64,000 bases of DNA from Glaciecola sp. XM2 (GCF_018595715.1 NZ_JAHEOJ010000026.1:124001-188000), one strand, 5' to 3'. Positions 38,341-49,126 are shown, numbered from the stretch's first letter. The notes: generated from the sequence alone by a model not told the origin. Program-made: numbers and translations.

Positions 38341-38503
38341 GTAGGCGTATTCCTCGTTTACAGCTAATGGTTTGGGTGTTTTTTGCTTGTGTAATATAAA
38401 GCTCTGCGCGGATTATGCTCACTCTTTGTGCGCTGCGCAACCGCTAATGACAAGCCTTTAGTATTGATTTTGCGGCAACTTAGGTATTTATCCGCATTTG
38501 CAC

Positions 38504-39595
38504 TTAATCTAGGCGCGTCACTTCTATTTTATTGGCAAGCGCTTGTGCCGTCTCAGATACACTTAACTGCGTACTAATTTGCATAGATAGTCGCAAAGCA
38601 GCTTGTTTGTATATCTTCGAAATTGCATGCTCGGGTTGTTCATCAATTAACGACTTTCCGCTATCTGCATATTCTCTTATAACAGTATTAAGAGGCACTT
38701 CAGCCAACATCGGCAGCGCATATTTTTCGGATAGTCGATGCGCTCCATGACTGGAAAATATTGGTGTTTGATGATGACACTCTGGGCACTCAAAGTAGCT
38801 CATATTTTCAACCATACCCAACACGGGCAGCTCGAGCTTGTTGTACATGGCTATGCCTTTTTCAGCATCCGACAGCGCAATATCTTGCGGCGTGGTCACA
38901 ATCACCGACGCGGTTAGAGGTAATTGCTGCGCCATGGTCAGTTGAATATCGCCTGTGCCCGGCGGCATATCTACAATTAAATAATCGAGCAGCGGCCAGC
39001 GGGTTTCTTTTGCTAACTGCGATAGCGCCTTGCTTGCCATGGGTCCGCGCCAAATAGAAGCATGGTCGTTTTTGACCAAGTAGCCAATAGAGTTTGAGGC
39101 TAGACCAAGGGCATTGATAGGGAACATGTGTTTGTTATCGGGGCTTTGTGGCGATTCACCCGCCGTGCCAAGCATAAGCGGCACAGACGGGCCATAAATA
39201 TCAGCATCTAAAATACCCACTCTGGCGCCTTGAGCTTTTAACCCAAGGGCAAGATTGACCGCGGTGGCTGATTTACCGACCCCGCCCTTACCCGATGATA
39301 TCGCGATGATGTTTTTTACGTTGCTTAAGTGCTCTACTTTGCTGGCGTAGATTGGTACGTTGTGCTCAATAGTAAACTGTAAATCAGCAAACCCAGCTTG
39401 CTCTGCCAAATGCGCTTTCAAGTCATCATGAAGCGACGCACAAACAAATGGCAACTTAACCGTGTAATGCGCGTCGTTTAGCAACAGGACAACAATACCC
39501 GAAGCGTCTTTTAGCTCAAAAAAGATGGCTACCGCTGCGGCTATATCAGCAAGGCGTTTGTCGTCATTGCTTAGTTTTTTTGAACGAAAGAACAT
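38504..39595 (-). CDS. Mrp/ApbC-type P-loop iron-sulfur carrier ATPase
   Basis: Cytosolic ATPase of the Mrp/Nbp35 family that carries and delivers Fe-S clusters. I chose ATG 39595, which has a TAGGAG site 4-5 bp upstream and gives 363 residues; a start at 39616 would add seven. The deviant Walker A GKGGVGKS is at about 102-109. A CPEC pair, the likely bridging-cluster ligands, lies near residue 270. The N-terminal MIP18-like region (about 1-85) is present but divergent. The gene is divergent from metG, as in many Gammaproteobacteria. Confidence 0.92.
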   Translation of the reverse strand: MFFRSKKLSNDDKRLADIAAAVAIFFELKDASGIVVLLLNDAHYTVKLPFVCASLHDDLKAHLAEQAGFADLQFTIEHNVPIYASKVEHLSNVKNIIAISSGKGGVGKSATAVNLALGLKAQGARVGILDADIYGPSVPLMLGTAGESPQSPDNKHMFPINALGLASNSIGYLVKNDHASIWRGPMASKALSQLAKETRWPLLDYLIVDMPPGTGDIQLTMAQQLPLTASVIVTTPQDIALSDAEKGIAMYNKLELPVLGMVENMSYFECPECHHQTPIFSSHGAHRLSEKYALPMLAEVPLNTVIREYADSGKSLIDEQPEHAISKIYKQAALRLSMQISTQLSVSETAQALANKIEVTRLD

Positions 39596-39715
39596 AACAC
39601 TCCTAAAATAATGCAATTATCGCCTTAAACGACGATTTGCGGGTGCAAAAATAACTGGTTTGGGCTAACATCCTCGCCCAGTTATTTCAATCAATAAACA
39701 AAGGTTCCGCTCTAC

Positions 39716-41773
39716 ATGTCACAACGTCAGCGCCGTATTTTGGTGACCAGTGCTCTGCCCTACGCCAATGGTTCAATTCACTTAGGCCATTTGCTAGAAC
39801 ATATTCAAACCGACATTTGGGTGCGTTTTCAGCGCCTGCGCGGCAACGTATGCTACAGCGTATGTGCCGACGATGCACACGGTACACCGGTGATGTTAAA
39901 GGCTCAAGAGCTAGGCATTACGCCAGAAGAAATGGTCGCAAAAACCCGCGCGGAACACCACCAAGACCTACTCGATTTCTATGTGGAATATAATAACTAT
40001 TATGTGACGCATTCCCAAGAAAACAAGGAACTTTGTGAACTGATTTACAAACGCCTCGACGAAAAAGGCTACATTTCTAAGCGTGCCATCAATCAGCTGT
40101 ACGACCCAGAAAAACAAATGTTTTTACCCGACCGCTTTGTAAAAGGCACTTGCCCTAAATGCGGCGCAGAAGATCAAAACGGCGATAGCTGTGACGTTTG
40201 TGGTGCCACCTACTCACCTACTGAACTGAAAAACCCGCGTTCAGTAGTATCGGGCGCAGAACCGGTGATGAAAGAATCAGAACATTACTTTTTTGACCTC
40301 CCGCAGTTTGAAGGCATGCTCAAAACCTGGATTAACTCAGGCGTAGTACAAAAAGAAATGGCCAATAAGTTCAACGAGTGGTTTGAACAAGGCTTGCAGC
40401 AATGGGATATCAGTCGCGATGCGCCTTATTTTGGCTTTGAAATTCCTGGCGCGCCCAACAAGTTTTTTTATGTCTGGGTTGATGCACCGGTTGGCTACAT
40501 GGCTAGTTTTAAAAACTATTGCGATACCAACGGCATTGACGGCGACTTTTTCTGGAACACCGGTAACGACTCAGAGTTATACCACTTCATTGGTAAAGAC
40601 ATTAGCTACTTCCATTGCTTGTTTTGGCCTGCCATGCTCGAAGGTGCTGGTTTTAGAAAACCAACTGCGGTAAACATACATGGCTTTGTAACGGTTAATG
40701 GCGCAAAAATGTCAAAGTCTAGAGGCACGTTCATCAAGGCGCGTACCTATCTTGATCACTTAAATCCAGAGTATTTGCGCTATTACTATGCAAGTAAACT
40801 CAACGACAGCGTCGCAGATATTGATTTGAACCTGCCCGACCTTGCCCAAAAAGTAAACGCCGACTTGGTGGGCAAAGTAGTGAATATTGCCTCACGCTGC
40901 GCCGGTTTTATTACCAAGAAATTTGACGGTAAGCTATCTGACAACATTGAAAACCCAGAGCTACTCAAGGCCTTTCAAAAAGCCGAAGATGAAATTGCCT
41001 ATTGTTTTGAAGACCGTCATTACCATAAGGCCATTCGGGAAATTATGGGGCTAGCAGACAGAGCAAACCAATATATTGATGCACAAGCGCCTTGGGTGAC
41101 CATTAAAGATGCCGACAAACAAGCCTTTACCCACGACGTATGTTCTATGGGCATTCACTTGTTCCGCATCCTGATGATTTACTTAACGCCGGTCCTACCA
41201 AAGCTTTCTGAACAGGCCCAGGCCTTCCTCAACGATGACTTTACATGGGCAGGTGCGCAAGATATTAAGCTTGGCCATGAAATTAATAAGTTTAAGGCGA
41301 TGATATCGCGCGTAGACGTCGAGAAGATTGAAGCGATGGTAGAAGCGAGTAAAGAAAATTTGAAAGAAACACCAAGCAAGGCGCCGCAGGCTCTAGATGC
41401 ACCACATACTGATAATGCCTCCCCGCTTGCAAGCGACCCCATTAGCGAAACCATTGAGTTCGATGACTTTGCCAAAGTCGATTTACGCGTGGTTAAAATC
41501 GTGCATGCAGAGTCGGTGGAAAAGGCTGATAAGCTGCTTCGTTTAGAGCTAGATCTAGGCGGCGAAACCCGACAAGTATTCGCAGGCATCAAATCTGCCT
41601 ATGACCCAGCCGATTTAATTGGTAAACATACCGTAATGGTGGCTAACCTAGCGCCGCGTAAAATGCGTTTTGGCATGTCAGAAGGCATGGTATTAGCCGC
41701 AGGCCCCGGCGGCAGTGATTTATATATTTTAAATCCTGATGATGGCGCAGTACCTGGCATGCGCGTTAAGTAA
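39716..41773 (+). CDS. metG: methionyl-tRNA synthetase
   Basis: Charges tRNA-Met. The 685-residue protein has HLGH at 22-25, a zinc knuckle with CPKC and CDVC near 143-162, KMSKS at 331-335, the anticodon-binding helical domain and a C-terminal EMAP/Trbp111-like tRNA-binding domain (about 580-685) that gives a dimer. The length and layout match E. coli MetG (677). A 9 bp hairpin spans its stop codon. It converges on the yafS-like gene with a 14 bp gap. Confidence 0.98.
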   Translation: MSQRQRRILVTSALPYANGSIHLGHLLEHIQTDIWVRFQRLRGNVCYSVCADDAHGTPVMLKAQELGITPEEMVAKTRAEHHQDLLDFYVEYNNYYVTHSQENKELCELIYKRLDEKGYISKRAINQLYDPEKQMFLPDRFVKGTCPKCGAEDQNGDSCDVCGATYSPTELKNPRSVVSGAEPVMKESEHYFFDLPQFEGMLKTWINSGVVQKEMANKFNEWFEQGLQQWDISRDAPYFGFEIPGAPNKFFYVWVDAPVGYMASFKNYCDTNGIDGDFFWNTGNDSELYHFIGKDISYFHCLFWPAMLEGAGFRKPTAVNIHGFVTVNGAKMSKSRGTFIKARTYLDHLNPEYLRYYYASKLNDSVADIDLNLPDLAQKVNADLVGKVVNIASRCAGFITKKFDGKLSDNIENPELLKAFQKAEDEIAYCFEDRHYHKAIREIMGLADRANQYIDAQAPWVTIKDADKQAFTHDVCSMGIHLFRILMIYLTPVLPKLSEQAQAFLNDDFTWAGAQDIKLGHEINKFKAMISRVDVEKIEAMVEASKENLKETPSKAPQALDAPHTDNASPLASDPISETIEFDDFAKVDLRVVKIVHAESVEKADKLLRLELDLGGETRQVFAGIKSAYDPADLIGKHTVMVANLAPRKMRFGMSEGMVLAAGPGGSDLYILNPDDGAVPGMRVK

Positions 41774-41783
41774 GCTTAACGCG
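41762..41783. terminator. hairpin at metG stop, between convergent genes
   Basis: Perfect 9 bp stem (CGCGTTAAG at 41762-41770 with 41775-41783) and a 4-base loop that includes the metG TAA. It lacks a T-run, so its strength as a terminator is uncertain. Confidence 0.45.
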
Positions 41784-41787
41784 TCAT

Positions 41788-42543
41788 CTACACCGGCCGG
41801 TTGTTTGAGCGCATGCTGATACCGGCCGCACTCGATGCAAATTTGGGATTTAACTTCCACTTAGGTTTAATGGGCGAAAGCGGTATTTCGCGCTTACGTG
41901 CCACAATCACGTACATGGATGAAAACCACGGTAAAAATCGCTTGCACCACCCTTGCACACGACTGCCTTGATTCAAGCTTGAACGCATAAACAATGCTGA
42001 ATATATCACTTGGTCTTGCTGCACTATTTCAAAATCTAACAACTGCAACCAATCTTTGATGCGGGCCGCGGTAAAAAAACGTCCTTTATGTAGCATATTT
42101 TTACGATTAATCGGCAGGTACTTGATAATGCCAGCCAAACTCAATGGATTAAAGCCGGCTATGACGACATGACCGTTAGCGGTAATAGCACGGTCAATTT
42201 CTCGAATAATTTGGTGAGGGTCTTTGGCAAAATCTAGCTCTGCGGCCAGTAAAAATGCGTCTACACTGTTGTTTTGCAGCGGTAACTCACATGATTTAGC
42301 ATTCACGCTAGATTGCTCGATGGTGGTTTGCGATAGGTTGAACTGATGCCTTATCGGGCATGCTGTGGTGGTCAATTCAGAGCTCAGATTGCCGAGCTTG
42401 ACTAAGTAGTATCCAAAAATACGCTCAAGAATAGGCTCAAGGGCTTTTTCAAGCTCCTGCTGCACATTTGTTCCTTGGCTCAACATGGCCCAATGGTCTG
42501 GATAATCTGGCCTTTGCGGAATTTTTGCTTCACGCATCCACAT
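41788..42543 (-). CDS. YafS-like methyltransferase-fold protein
   Basis: A 251-residue protein beside and divergent from gloB, the position of yafS in E. coli. The middle (ELPLQNNSVDAFLLAAELDFAKDPHQIIREI, about residues 91-121) matches the core of a class I SAM methyltransferase (DUF/Methyltransf_11). The first glycine-rich SAM loop is not recognisable; the corresponding KLGNLSSELT stretch lacks GxGxG. It may be inactive or strongly divergent. ATG 42543 chosen; a TTG directly before it and an ATG two codons later are alternatives. Function unknown. Confidence 0.8.
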   Translation of the reverse strand: MWMREAKIPQRPDYPDHWAMLSQGTNVQQELEKALEPILERIFGYYLVKLGNLSSELTTTACPIRHQFNLSQTTIEQSSVNAKSCELPLQNNSVDAFLLAAELDFAKDPHQIIREIDRAITANGHVVIAGFNPLSLAGIIKYLPINRKNMLHKGRFFTAARIKDWLQLLDFEIVQQDQVIYSALFMRSSLNQGSRVQGWCKRFLPWFSSMYVIVARKREIPLSPIKPKWKLNPKFASSAAGISMRSNNRPV

Positions 42544-42712
42544 CAATTAGGCACCTTTTGTACAACACTTCATCATATATCCTCAACTTAGCTTAACGGG
42601 CGCAAAGGTCAACTCTTTTCGCCAAAATGGCGTATAGATTTGATATGACAACATAACCATGAAAAGGTTAACATTGTTGGCGTAATTTATACTCACTTTA
42701 CACAGAGGCACC

Positions 42713-43489
42713 ATGTTACAGACGCTCAAGGTCACGCCTATCAAGGCATTTACTGATAATTACATCTGGTGTATTCACGATGAACGCAGCGCAGTAGTGG
42801 TCGACCCGGGCGATGCAGAGCCGGTACTAGATTTTCTGACACAACATAACCTGCAGTTGGTTGAGGTCTTAATTACCCATCATCATTACGACCACACAGG
42901 CGGCATAGCTAAACTCTCAGAAGAGATTAAAAACTTAACGGTGATTGGGCCGCATAATCCTAAGATAAGCGGGCTGACCGAAAAGGTGAAAGAAGGCGAT
43001 ACCGTTACTGTCTTATCAAACCAAGTAAGGTTATCGATATTAGAAACCCCAGGCCATACTCTCGATCATATTGTTTTTTATAATGAGCAATGGTTGTTCT
43101 GTGGCGATACTCTATTTTCAGCAGGGTGTGGACGCATGTTTGAAGGCACACCAGAAGTGTTTTTGTCCTCACTAGACAAGCTAGCTAAGCTCCCTGGCGA
43201 GTTGAGTGTTTACTGTACCCATGAATACACACTAGCAAACGTGAAGTTCGCTCGGCATTTATTGCCAGAGGATCAAGCCCTCGCTGATTATGAAGATTGG
43301 GCAGTCACTCAGCGCGAGCAGAATTTGATTACACTACCGTCGAGTATTGAGCAGCAGCGTAGCATCAATCCATTCTTGCTTTGTCACGACAATACCTTTC
43401 AAACAAACATGTCCAATAAATTGCAACAAACGCTGAATAATGCGGTCGATACCTTTGCTGCTATTCGGGCAGCAAAGGACAATTTTTAA
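42713..43489 (+). CDS. gloB: hydroxyacylglutathione hydrolase (glyoxalase II)
   Basis: Metallo-beta-lactamase-fold enzyme that hydrolyses S-lactoylglutathione to D-lactate and glutathione, finishing methylglyoxal detoxification. The binuclear metal site is THHHYDH at 55-61 (His56, His58, Asp60, His61), with further ligands in the TPGHT, FCGDTLF and YCTHEYT segments. The 258 residues match the family. The C-terminal glutathione-binding helices are present. mltD follows 60 bp downstream, the usual gene order. Confidence 0.96.
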   Translation: MLQTLKVTPIKAFTDNYIWCIHDERSAVVVDPGDAEPVLDFLTQHNLQLVEVLITHHHYDHTGGIAKLSEEIKNLTVIGPHNPKISGLTEKVKEGDTVTVLSNQVRLSILETPGHTLDHIVFYNEQWLFCGDTLFSAGCGRMFEGTPEVFLSSLDKLAKLPGELSVYCTHEYTLANVKFARHLLPEDQALADYEDWAVTQREQNLITLPSSIEQQRSINPFLLCHDNTFQTNMSNKLQQTLNNAVDTFAAIRAAKDNF

Positions 43490-43549
43490 ATCAGCGGAGG
43501 ATCGCGTACAATCACGCACGTTTCGCATCAACCACAGTAATTAGGATTT

Positions 43550-45178
43550 ATGAAGTACTTATTATTAGCCTGTAGCCTGCTTGTGTTAAATGGCTGCAAG
43601 CTCACTGAGGACGTGCAAGAGCCGTTAACACAAAGCGTCGACCTGACTGCCAAATGTGAGGCAGGTGAGCCACAATCTGATACCCACGATATCCCAGCAT
43701 GCGACCAAGCACAGGAAGGCGTCGCTCAGCTTATCCATCCGCTGTCAGAGCCTGTTGACGTGCCCTTACCCGAACCCGTTGAGCCGGTTGAAGCAACTTA
43801 TAGCGACGTATGGCAATATATTGGTAGCAACTTAGAATTTGACATCCCCGTTAACGAGCCAAGATTAGACGCCCAAAAACGCTGGTTTTTGCGCCACCCC
43901 GATTATATGCAACGGGTTTCCAATCGCGCTAGGCCCTTTTTATATTTTATTGTTGAACAATTAGAAGCCCAAAATATTCCCCTAGATATTGCCTTATTAC
44001 CCATCGTTGAAAGTGCCTTTGATCCGCTAGCCTACTCTCACGGCAGAGCCTCTGGCATGTGGCAATTTATTTCATCCACCGGTAAACGCTTCGGCATGAA
44101 ACAAACATGGTGGTATGACGGACGACGGGATGTGATTGCGTCTACACAAGGGGCAATCGACTACCTTAAGTATTTGCATGAAATGTTTGACGGCAACTGG
44201 ATGCATGCACTCGCTGCCTATAACAGTGGTGAAGGACGCGTACAGCGAGCCATTCGCAAAAACAAGCGTGCAGGCAAAAGCACCGACTTTTGGTCTTTAG
44301 ATTTACCGCGCGAAACCCGCGCCTATGTCCCTAAACTATTGGCCTTGGTCGACATCCTACAAAACGCCGAAAAATACAACTTTAATTGGCCGACCATCAA
44401 TAACGCACCGGTGATTGAGGTCGTTGAGATTGAATCACAACTCGATTTAGCGATGGCCGCAGATATGGCCTCTTTAACCCTCAAAGAACTTAAAGCGCTC
44501 AACCCTGGTTTTAATCACTGGGCAACTGATCCAGACGGCCCGCACCAATTGGTCTTACCTATTGATAGAGCAGAGCCTTTTTCGTTAGCCCTTGCCAATA
44601 CGCCAAAACAAGACCGTATCAATTGGGCGCGGCATAAAGTGCAATCGGGCGACAGCATAGGCGAAATCGCGCAGCAATATCGCACCTCTATTTCAGTGAT
44701 AAAACGCGTAAACGATATGGACAGCAACACCATATACATTGGCGATTATTTGTTAGTGCCTGTTGCGACCACAGACGCTGAAGCGAGTATGTTAAACCAT
44801 CCACAAATGGCGCGCACCGTCACAAACGCTGGCCAACAAAAAACCACCCACACGATTGCTAGCGGCGATACGCTTTCAGAAATTGCGCAAATGCACAATG
44901 TCAGCGTGCGCGATTTAACTCGTTGGAATAACATTACTAGCAGGACCACGCTGCAAATTGGCGCGCAGCTTGCGATTTATACCGACATGCCAACAGTCAC
45001 CACCGACAAAACGCGCACCATTACTTATCGAGTAAGAAACGGTGACTCGTTGTCGCGTATTGCGAGCAAATTCAATGTGAGTATTAATGATATTGTGCGC
45101 TGGAACACGCTCAACCGTCAGAAGTATTTACAACCTGGTCAGCGCTTACGACTGACCATCGATTTAACCAAGAGTTAG
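43550..45178 (+). CDS. mltD: membrane-bound lytic murein transglycosylase D with three LysM repeats
   Basis: Lipoprotein (signal ending LNGC, Cys16) that cleaves peptidoglycan between MurNAc and GlcNAc to form anhydro-MurNAc. The SLT domain (about 125-270) has catalytic Glu154 in PIVESAFDP and the GMWQF and AAYNSGEGRV motifs. Three LysM glycan-binding repeats occupy about 364-408, 428-476 and 492-540; E. coli MltD has two or three. A Pro/Glu-rich linker lies at about 62-84. It ends in a convergent arrangement with cysS. Confidence 0.95.
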   Translation: MKYLLLACSLLVLNGCKLTEDVQEPLTQSVDLTAKCEAGEPQSDTHDIPACDQAQEGVAQLIHPLSEPVDVPLPEPVEPVEATYSDVWQYIGSNLEFDIPVNEPRLDAQKRWFLRHPDYMQRVSNRARPFLYFIVEQLEAQNIPLDIALLPIVESAFDPLAYSHGRASGMWQFISSTGKRFGMKQTWWYDGRRDVIASTQGAIDYLKYLHEMFDGNWMHALAAYNSGEGRVQRAIRKNKRAGKSTDFWSLDLPRETRAYVPKLLALVDILQNAEKYNFNWPTINNAPVIEVVEIESQLDLAMAADMASLTLKELKALNPGFNHWATDPDGPHQLVLPIDRAEPFSLALANTPKQDRINWARHKVQSGDSIGEIAQQYRTSISVIKRVNDMDSNTIYIGDYLLVPVATTDAEASMLNHPQMARTVTNAGQQKTTHTIASGDTLSEIAQMHNVSVRDLTRWNNITSRTTLQIGAQLAIYTDMPTVTTDKTRTITYRVRNGDSLSRIASKFNVSINDIVRWNTLNRQKYLQPGQRLRLTIDLTKS

Positions 45179-45189
45179 TCCAAAACAGC

Positions 45190-45216
45190 GGCGCAAAGTG
45201 GCCTAAGCTTTGCGCC
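45190..45216. terminator. hairpin between convergent mltD and cysS
   Basis: Perfect 9 bp stem (GGCGCAAAG at 45190-45198 with 45208-45216) and a 9-base loop, 11 bp after the mltD stop and overlapping the cysS 3' end. There is no T-run, so it is only a possible terminator. Confidence 0.4.
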
Positions 45217-46594
45217 ACGTTGTACCTGACGCACCGTCTTCAAGCAACACACCTAGGGTGTTGAGTTCATCTCGTGCTGCATCAGCCGCCGCCCAATTCT
45301 TATCTTGGCGAGCTTGATTACGCTTTACAATCAACGCTTCAACTTGCTCGGCGAAACCGTCATCGGCCTGTGTATTCCCTTGCAAAAATGCCTGTGGGTC
45401 GCTTTGCAGTATACCTAGAATACCACCGAGCTTTTTCAATACGCCAGCAAGCTTTTTCGCCTCATCGCTTTGCGCGCTATGCTTGTTCAACTCTTTTGCA
45501 ACATCAAAGAGCACTGAAAATGCTACGGGCATATTAAAATCGTCATTCATGGCGGTTTCAAAGCGTGCTAAATAACCGCCATGAGCTAAATCTACGTCCA
45601 TATCCGGCTCAACATCGCGCAGTGCAGTATATAAACGCTCTAAACCGGCACGCGCTTGATTGATGTTATCTTGCGAGTAACTCAGTTGCGAGCGATAGTG
45701 CGCCGACATTAAGAAAAAGCGCAGCGTTTGCGGGTCGTGTTTTGCAAGCACGTCGCGCAAGGTGAAGAAGTTACCCAACGACTTTGACATTTTTTCATTA
45801 TCGACCTGCACCATACCTGTATGCATCCATGTATTTACATAGGGCGTGTCGAACGCGCAGCATGACTGAGCCACTTCGTTTTCGTGATGAGGAAAAATAA
45901 GATCAGAACCACCGCCGTGAATATCAAAGTGATCACCCAAATGCTTATGATTCATCGCCGAACATTCGATATGCCAACCAGGACGACCGTCTCCCCAGGG
46001 GGATGGCCAGCTTGGCTCACCCGCCTTTGCGGCTTTCCAGAGCACGAAGTCTAGAGGGTCATCTTTATCAGACGTCGTTTGTACGCGAATGCCCGCCTCT
46101 AATTGCGATAAATCTTGCTTTGATAGCTTGCCATATTGCTCAAACGCGCTGACGTCAAACAACACGTCCCCGGCATCTGACACATAGGCATATTTCTTTG
46201 CCAATAAGCGCTCAATTACGTCGATGATTTCCGGCATATGCTCGGTCACTTTAGGCTCAATATCTGGCGCGAGTAAGCCAAGGGCTGAAAAGTCTTCATG
46301 CATCATGGCAATGGTGCGTGTGGTTAAGCTCTCTAGGGTCTCGTTATTTTCTATGGCGCGCTTAATGATTTTATCGTCTACGTCGGTAATGTTTCGCACG
46401 TAGTTCACGTCAAAGCCTAAATGGCGCAAGTAACGCACTATGATATCAAAGCTCAAATAAGTACGAGCATGCCCCATATGAGAGAGGTCATATACCGTGA
46501 TACCGCACACATATAGCCCGATTTTATTAGCGTGTAGAGGAACAAAAGTTTCCTTTTTTCGGGTCAATGTGTTGTATATGCGTAAATCAGTCAT
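45203..46594 (-). CDS. cysS: cysteinyl-tRNA synthetase
   Basis: Charges tRNA-Cys. The 463 residues match E. coli CysS (461). HMGH is at 39-42, Cys30 of YVCGITVYD is a zinc ligand, and the KMSKSLGNF loop sits near residue 268. Further zinc residues lie in the WHIECSAM and [14 protein letters not shown] segments. ATG at 46594. It is divergent from ppiB across 118 bp, a common gammaproteobacterial pair. Confidence 0.98.
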   Translation of the reverse strand: MTDLRIYNTLTRKKETFVPLHANKIGLYVCGITVYDLSHMGHARTYLSFDIIVRYLRHLGFDVNYVRNITDVDDKIIKRAIENNETLESLTTRTIAMMHEDFSALGLLAPDIEPKVTEHMPEIIDVIERLLAKKYAYVSDAGDVLFDVSAFEQYGKLSKQDLSQLEAGIRVQTTSDKDDPLDFVLWKAAKAGEPSWPSPWGDGRPGWHIECSAMNHKHLGDHFDIHGGGSDLIFPHHENEVAQSCCAFDTPYVNTWMHTGMVQVDNEKMSKSLGNFFTLRDVLAKHDPQTLRFFLMSAHYRSQLSYSQDNINQARAGLERLYTALRDVEPDMDVDLAHGGYLARFETAMNDDFNMPVAFSVLFDVAKELNKHSAQSDEAKKLAGVLKKLGGILGILQSDPQAFLQGNTQADDGFAEQVEALIVKRNQARQDKNWAAADAARDELNTLGVLLEDGASGTTWRKA

Positions 46595-46712
46595 ACGTAG
46601 TGTGCAGTCTCATGGTCATAAAATTGCGGGAATTCTAGCATCTGCAGACGCTTTTAGGCTACCATTGAGCGGTTTTTTAGCAATTCATTTCACAGGACAT
46701 AGAAGGTAACGA

Positions 46713-47213
46713 ATGACTATGGTTATTTTAGAAACAAATTTTGGCGATATTAAACTTGAACTTCACTCAGAGGCCGCGCCAAAAACCGTCGCCAACTTTA
46801 TTCAATATGTAGAAGACGGGTTTTACGACAACACAATTTTTCACCGCGTGATCGGCAACTTCATGATCCAAGGTGGCGGCATGGAGCCTGGCATGCAAGA
46901 AAAAACGACGCGTGCGCCAATTGAAAATGAAGCCGACAATGGACTGAGCAATAAAGTGGGCGCGGTCGCTATGGCTCGCACCAATGACCCACACTCTGCT
47001 ACTGCACAATTTTTTATTAACGTAAAAGACAATGATTTCTTAGACTTTAGTGCTGCAAACTCACAAGGCTATGGTTATTGTGTATTTGCAAACGTAGTGG
47101 ATGGAATGGACGTTGTAGAAAAAATCAAAGGCGTCGCCACTGGGAATTCAGGTTACCATCAAGATGTGCCTGTAGAAGATGTGATCATCACTTCTGCGCG
47201 CATTGAAGCATAA
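46713..47213 (+). CDS. ppiB: peptidyl-prolyl cis-trans isomerase B (cyclophilin)
   Basis: Cytosolic cyclophilin of 166 residues, with no signal peptide, that speeds proline isomerisation during folding. [13 protein letters not shown] near 45-57 carries the catalytic Arg, and [12 protein letters not shown] and the [11 protein letters not shown]-like [11 protein letters not shown] segment are conserved. ATG with a GAAGG site upstream. A 9 bp hairpin (47229-47249) follows; lpxH is next. Confidence 0.96.
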   Translation: MTMVILETNFGDIKLELHSEAAPKTVANFIQYVEDGFYDNTIFHRVIGNFMIQGGGMEPGMQEKTTRAPIENEADNGLSNKVGAVAMARTNDPHSATAQFFINVKDNDFLDFSAANSQGYGYCVFANVVDGMDVVEKIKGVATGNSGYHQDVPVEDVIITSARIEA

Positions 47214-47228
47214 GCACACGCTTGTGAA

Positions 47229-47249
47229 GGCGCGCATAATATGCGCGCC
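47229..47249 (+). terminator. GC-rich hairpin after ppiB
   Basis: Perfect 9 bp stem (GGCGCGCAT at 47229-47237 with 47241-47249) and a 3-base loop, 15 bp after the ppiB stop. With no T-run it may be a weak terminator or an mRNA-stabilising 3' hairpin before lpxH. Confidence 0.45.
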
Positions 47250-47274
47250 AATACTTACCTATTAAGCACTATTG

Positions 47275-48012
47275 ATGAGCCAAGCTTTCACCTATTTTAT
47301 ATCTGATCTGCACCTAAGCGCGCAGCGTGAGGATATTACAGAGTGTTTTGTTCACTTTATGCAACATGAAGCGCCCCAAGCACAAACGCTGTACATTCTC
47401 GGTGACTTGTTTGAAGCATGGATAGGCGACGATGACATCACCCCGTTCAGTAACACAATTGCCGCCACGATCGCAGACGTGTCGAAGAAAATTCCCGTGT
47501 ACTTTATCCATGGCAATCGAGATTTTGCCATTCGAGAAGGCTTTGCAAAACGCGCTGGCATGACGTTATTGCCCGAACAAGTGGTCATAGACTTGTATGG
47601 GCGCAGAACCCTTATAAGTCATGGCGATGAACTTTGCACGCGAGACATTGAATACCAAAAATTTCGTAAAAAAGCACGGGGTTGGTGGTGGCCACGCTTA
47701 ATGTTAGCCCTGCCACTTTCCATGCGACGCAAGATTGCCGAGCGCGGACGCGTAACCAGTCAGAACAACCAAAAGCAACTTACCGCCGATATTATGGATG
47801 TCACGCCATCTGAGGTCGAAAAAGCCATGCGCTCGTTTGATGTCAGCACCTTCATACATGGACATACTCACCGCCCTGATATCCACAACTTTGTGTTAGA
47901 CGGTAAGCCAAGACAGCGTATCGTTTTGGGTGACTGGTACGATCAAGGGTCAATATTACGCGCTCAGTCTGATACCTTAGCCTTAGAGACTAGGCCCTTT
48001 CAATCGCAGTAA
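47275..48012 (+). CDS. lpxH: UDP-2,3-diacylglucosamine pyrophosphatase
   Basis: Peripheral inner-membrane Mn-dependent phosphoesterase that makes lipid X in lipid A synthesis. ATG 47275 is chosen over the TTG just before it; the product has 245 residues (E. coli 240). Calcineurin-type metal motifs are SDLHLS at 10-15, GDLFEAWIGDD near 43, HGNRDF near 79, SHGDELCT near 114 and HGHTHRP near 195. The ppiB-lpxH order is conserved in Gammaproteobacteria. Confidence 0.96.
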   Translation: MSQAFTYFISDLHLSAQREDITECFVHFMQHEAPQAQTLYILGDLFEAWIGDDDITPFSNTIAATIADVSKKIPVYFIHGNRDFAIREGFAKRAGMTLLPEQVVIDLYGRRTLISHGDELCTRDIEYQKFRKKARGWWWPRLMLALPLSMRRKIAERGRVTSQNNQKQLTADIMDVTPSEVEKAMRSFDVSTFIHGHTHRPDIHNFVLDGKPRQRIVLGDWYDQGSILRAQSDTLALETRPFQSQ

Positions 48013-48200
48013 ACCCTTGCGCTGGCAAGCCTTGGCTATCAATTGGAGGAACTGTTAAGCTTGCAACACAAAATGAAGTTCAAATTTACTGTTTAAAAGA
48101 CGAACAAAATAGTCAATAATGTTCAGCCAATATTAAGTTAACTCTTTCCTTAATAAACACATTACATCAATCTCGCTGATCTTTTGAAAAGGACGCTCAT

Positions 48201-49070
48201 TTGTTCAACCGAAGCATAAAATACATCATTTTATTAATTCTCAACATCGTCGTTTTAATTTCATTATACCAATCGTCAGACGATGGTGATGCAGGCGTAT
48301 TCGATACCCAATTTGTTATCAATTTGCTCGAAGAGCGCGACGAGTTGCAAATGTCGGTGATTGATATGGAATTAGCCCTTGAACAAGTTGAAAGCAAAAT
48401 CACCGAAACCGAAGAGATGTTAAACATCGCTGAGCGCGAAATCTCTGTGCGAGGGAGACAGTTTCAGCGCTGTGAAGCCGCTCGCACGGCCGCCGTGGTG
48501 TTAGCAAATGAACAAGCCGTTCAGCTTGACCAGCCCGCTGCCGGCATGCCGGTAAGCAACTGTAATGAATCGACCGCCAAATTGCGCTTTGCCCGCCAAG
48601 AGCTCGCCTCAACCAATGCTGAATTGACCGAACTCAAGGCCACCAACCAAGACTTACGACGTGAGATTGATGACGCTAAAGCGCAAGACCAAGAAAGGCT
48701 AACGTTAGAACTTGAGGCACTAAAAGCACAAAACGCCCAACTTAAACAAGACATAGAAAATCCGATTTACTTAAAATCAGCCTACTTGTCGGGCCGCAAA
48801 TGCGAACAACCGCGATTTGAAGAGCTCGTATGCTTAACGGAATTGTTGGTGCGGCCAATGTTCAGTAAGGCGCCAACCTCTGAGGTTGTTGTCACAGTGT
48901 ATGATCTAAACGAGCGCGTGGTAGCGCAAGCCACCTTTGCGTCAAAACGAGCGCAGCTCTTTAGAATGCCGCTAGGAAGAGGAAAAGAAGTGTTCGCAGG
49001 TGAATTTAGCGCTACCTTTGAGGTTGAAGGTGAATTACTAGCGAGCACCGGTCATAGTATTACGCGATAA
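48201..49070 (+). CDS. uncharacterised membrane-anchored coiled-coil protein
   Basis: I do not recognise a named family. The start is TTG 48201 with a strong AAAAGGA site 7 bp upstream. The 289 residues comprise one N-terminal membrane helix (about 6-24), a long heptad-rich coiled coil (about 43-90 and 120-187) broken near 105-120 by a Gly/Pro/Cys stretch, and a compact C-terminal domain (about 190-289) with two Cys and beta-like strands. The layout suggests a periplasmic scaffold or envelope-spanning adaptor. It is 188 bp after lpxH on the same strand. Confidence 0.78.
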   Translation: MFNRSIKYIILLILNIVVLISLYQSSDDGDAGVFDTQFVINLLEERDELQMSVIDMELALEQVESKITETEEMLNIAEREISVRGRQFQRCEAARTAAVVLANEQAVQLDQPAAGMPVSNCNESTAKLRFARQELASTNAELTELKATNQDLRREIDDAKAQDQERLTLELEALKAQNAQLKQDIENPIYLKSAYLSGRKCEQPRFEELVCLTELLVRPMFSKAPTSEVVVTVYDLNERVVAQATFASKRAQLFRMPLGRGKEVFAGEFSATFEVEGELLASTGHSITR

Positions 49071-49126
49071 TGATGGGCGACCAAAAGCATCATACTCAAG
49101 TGCTAACTATACCCTTGTAATGTGCG

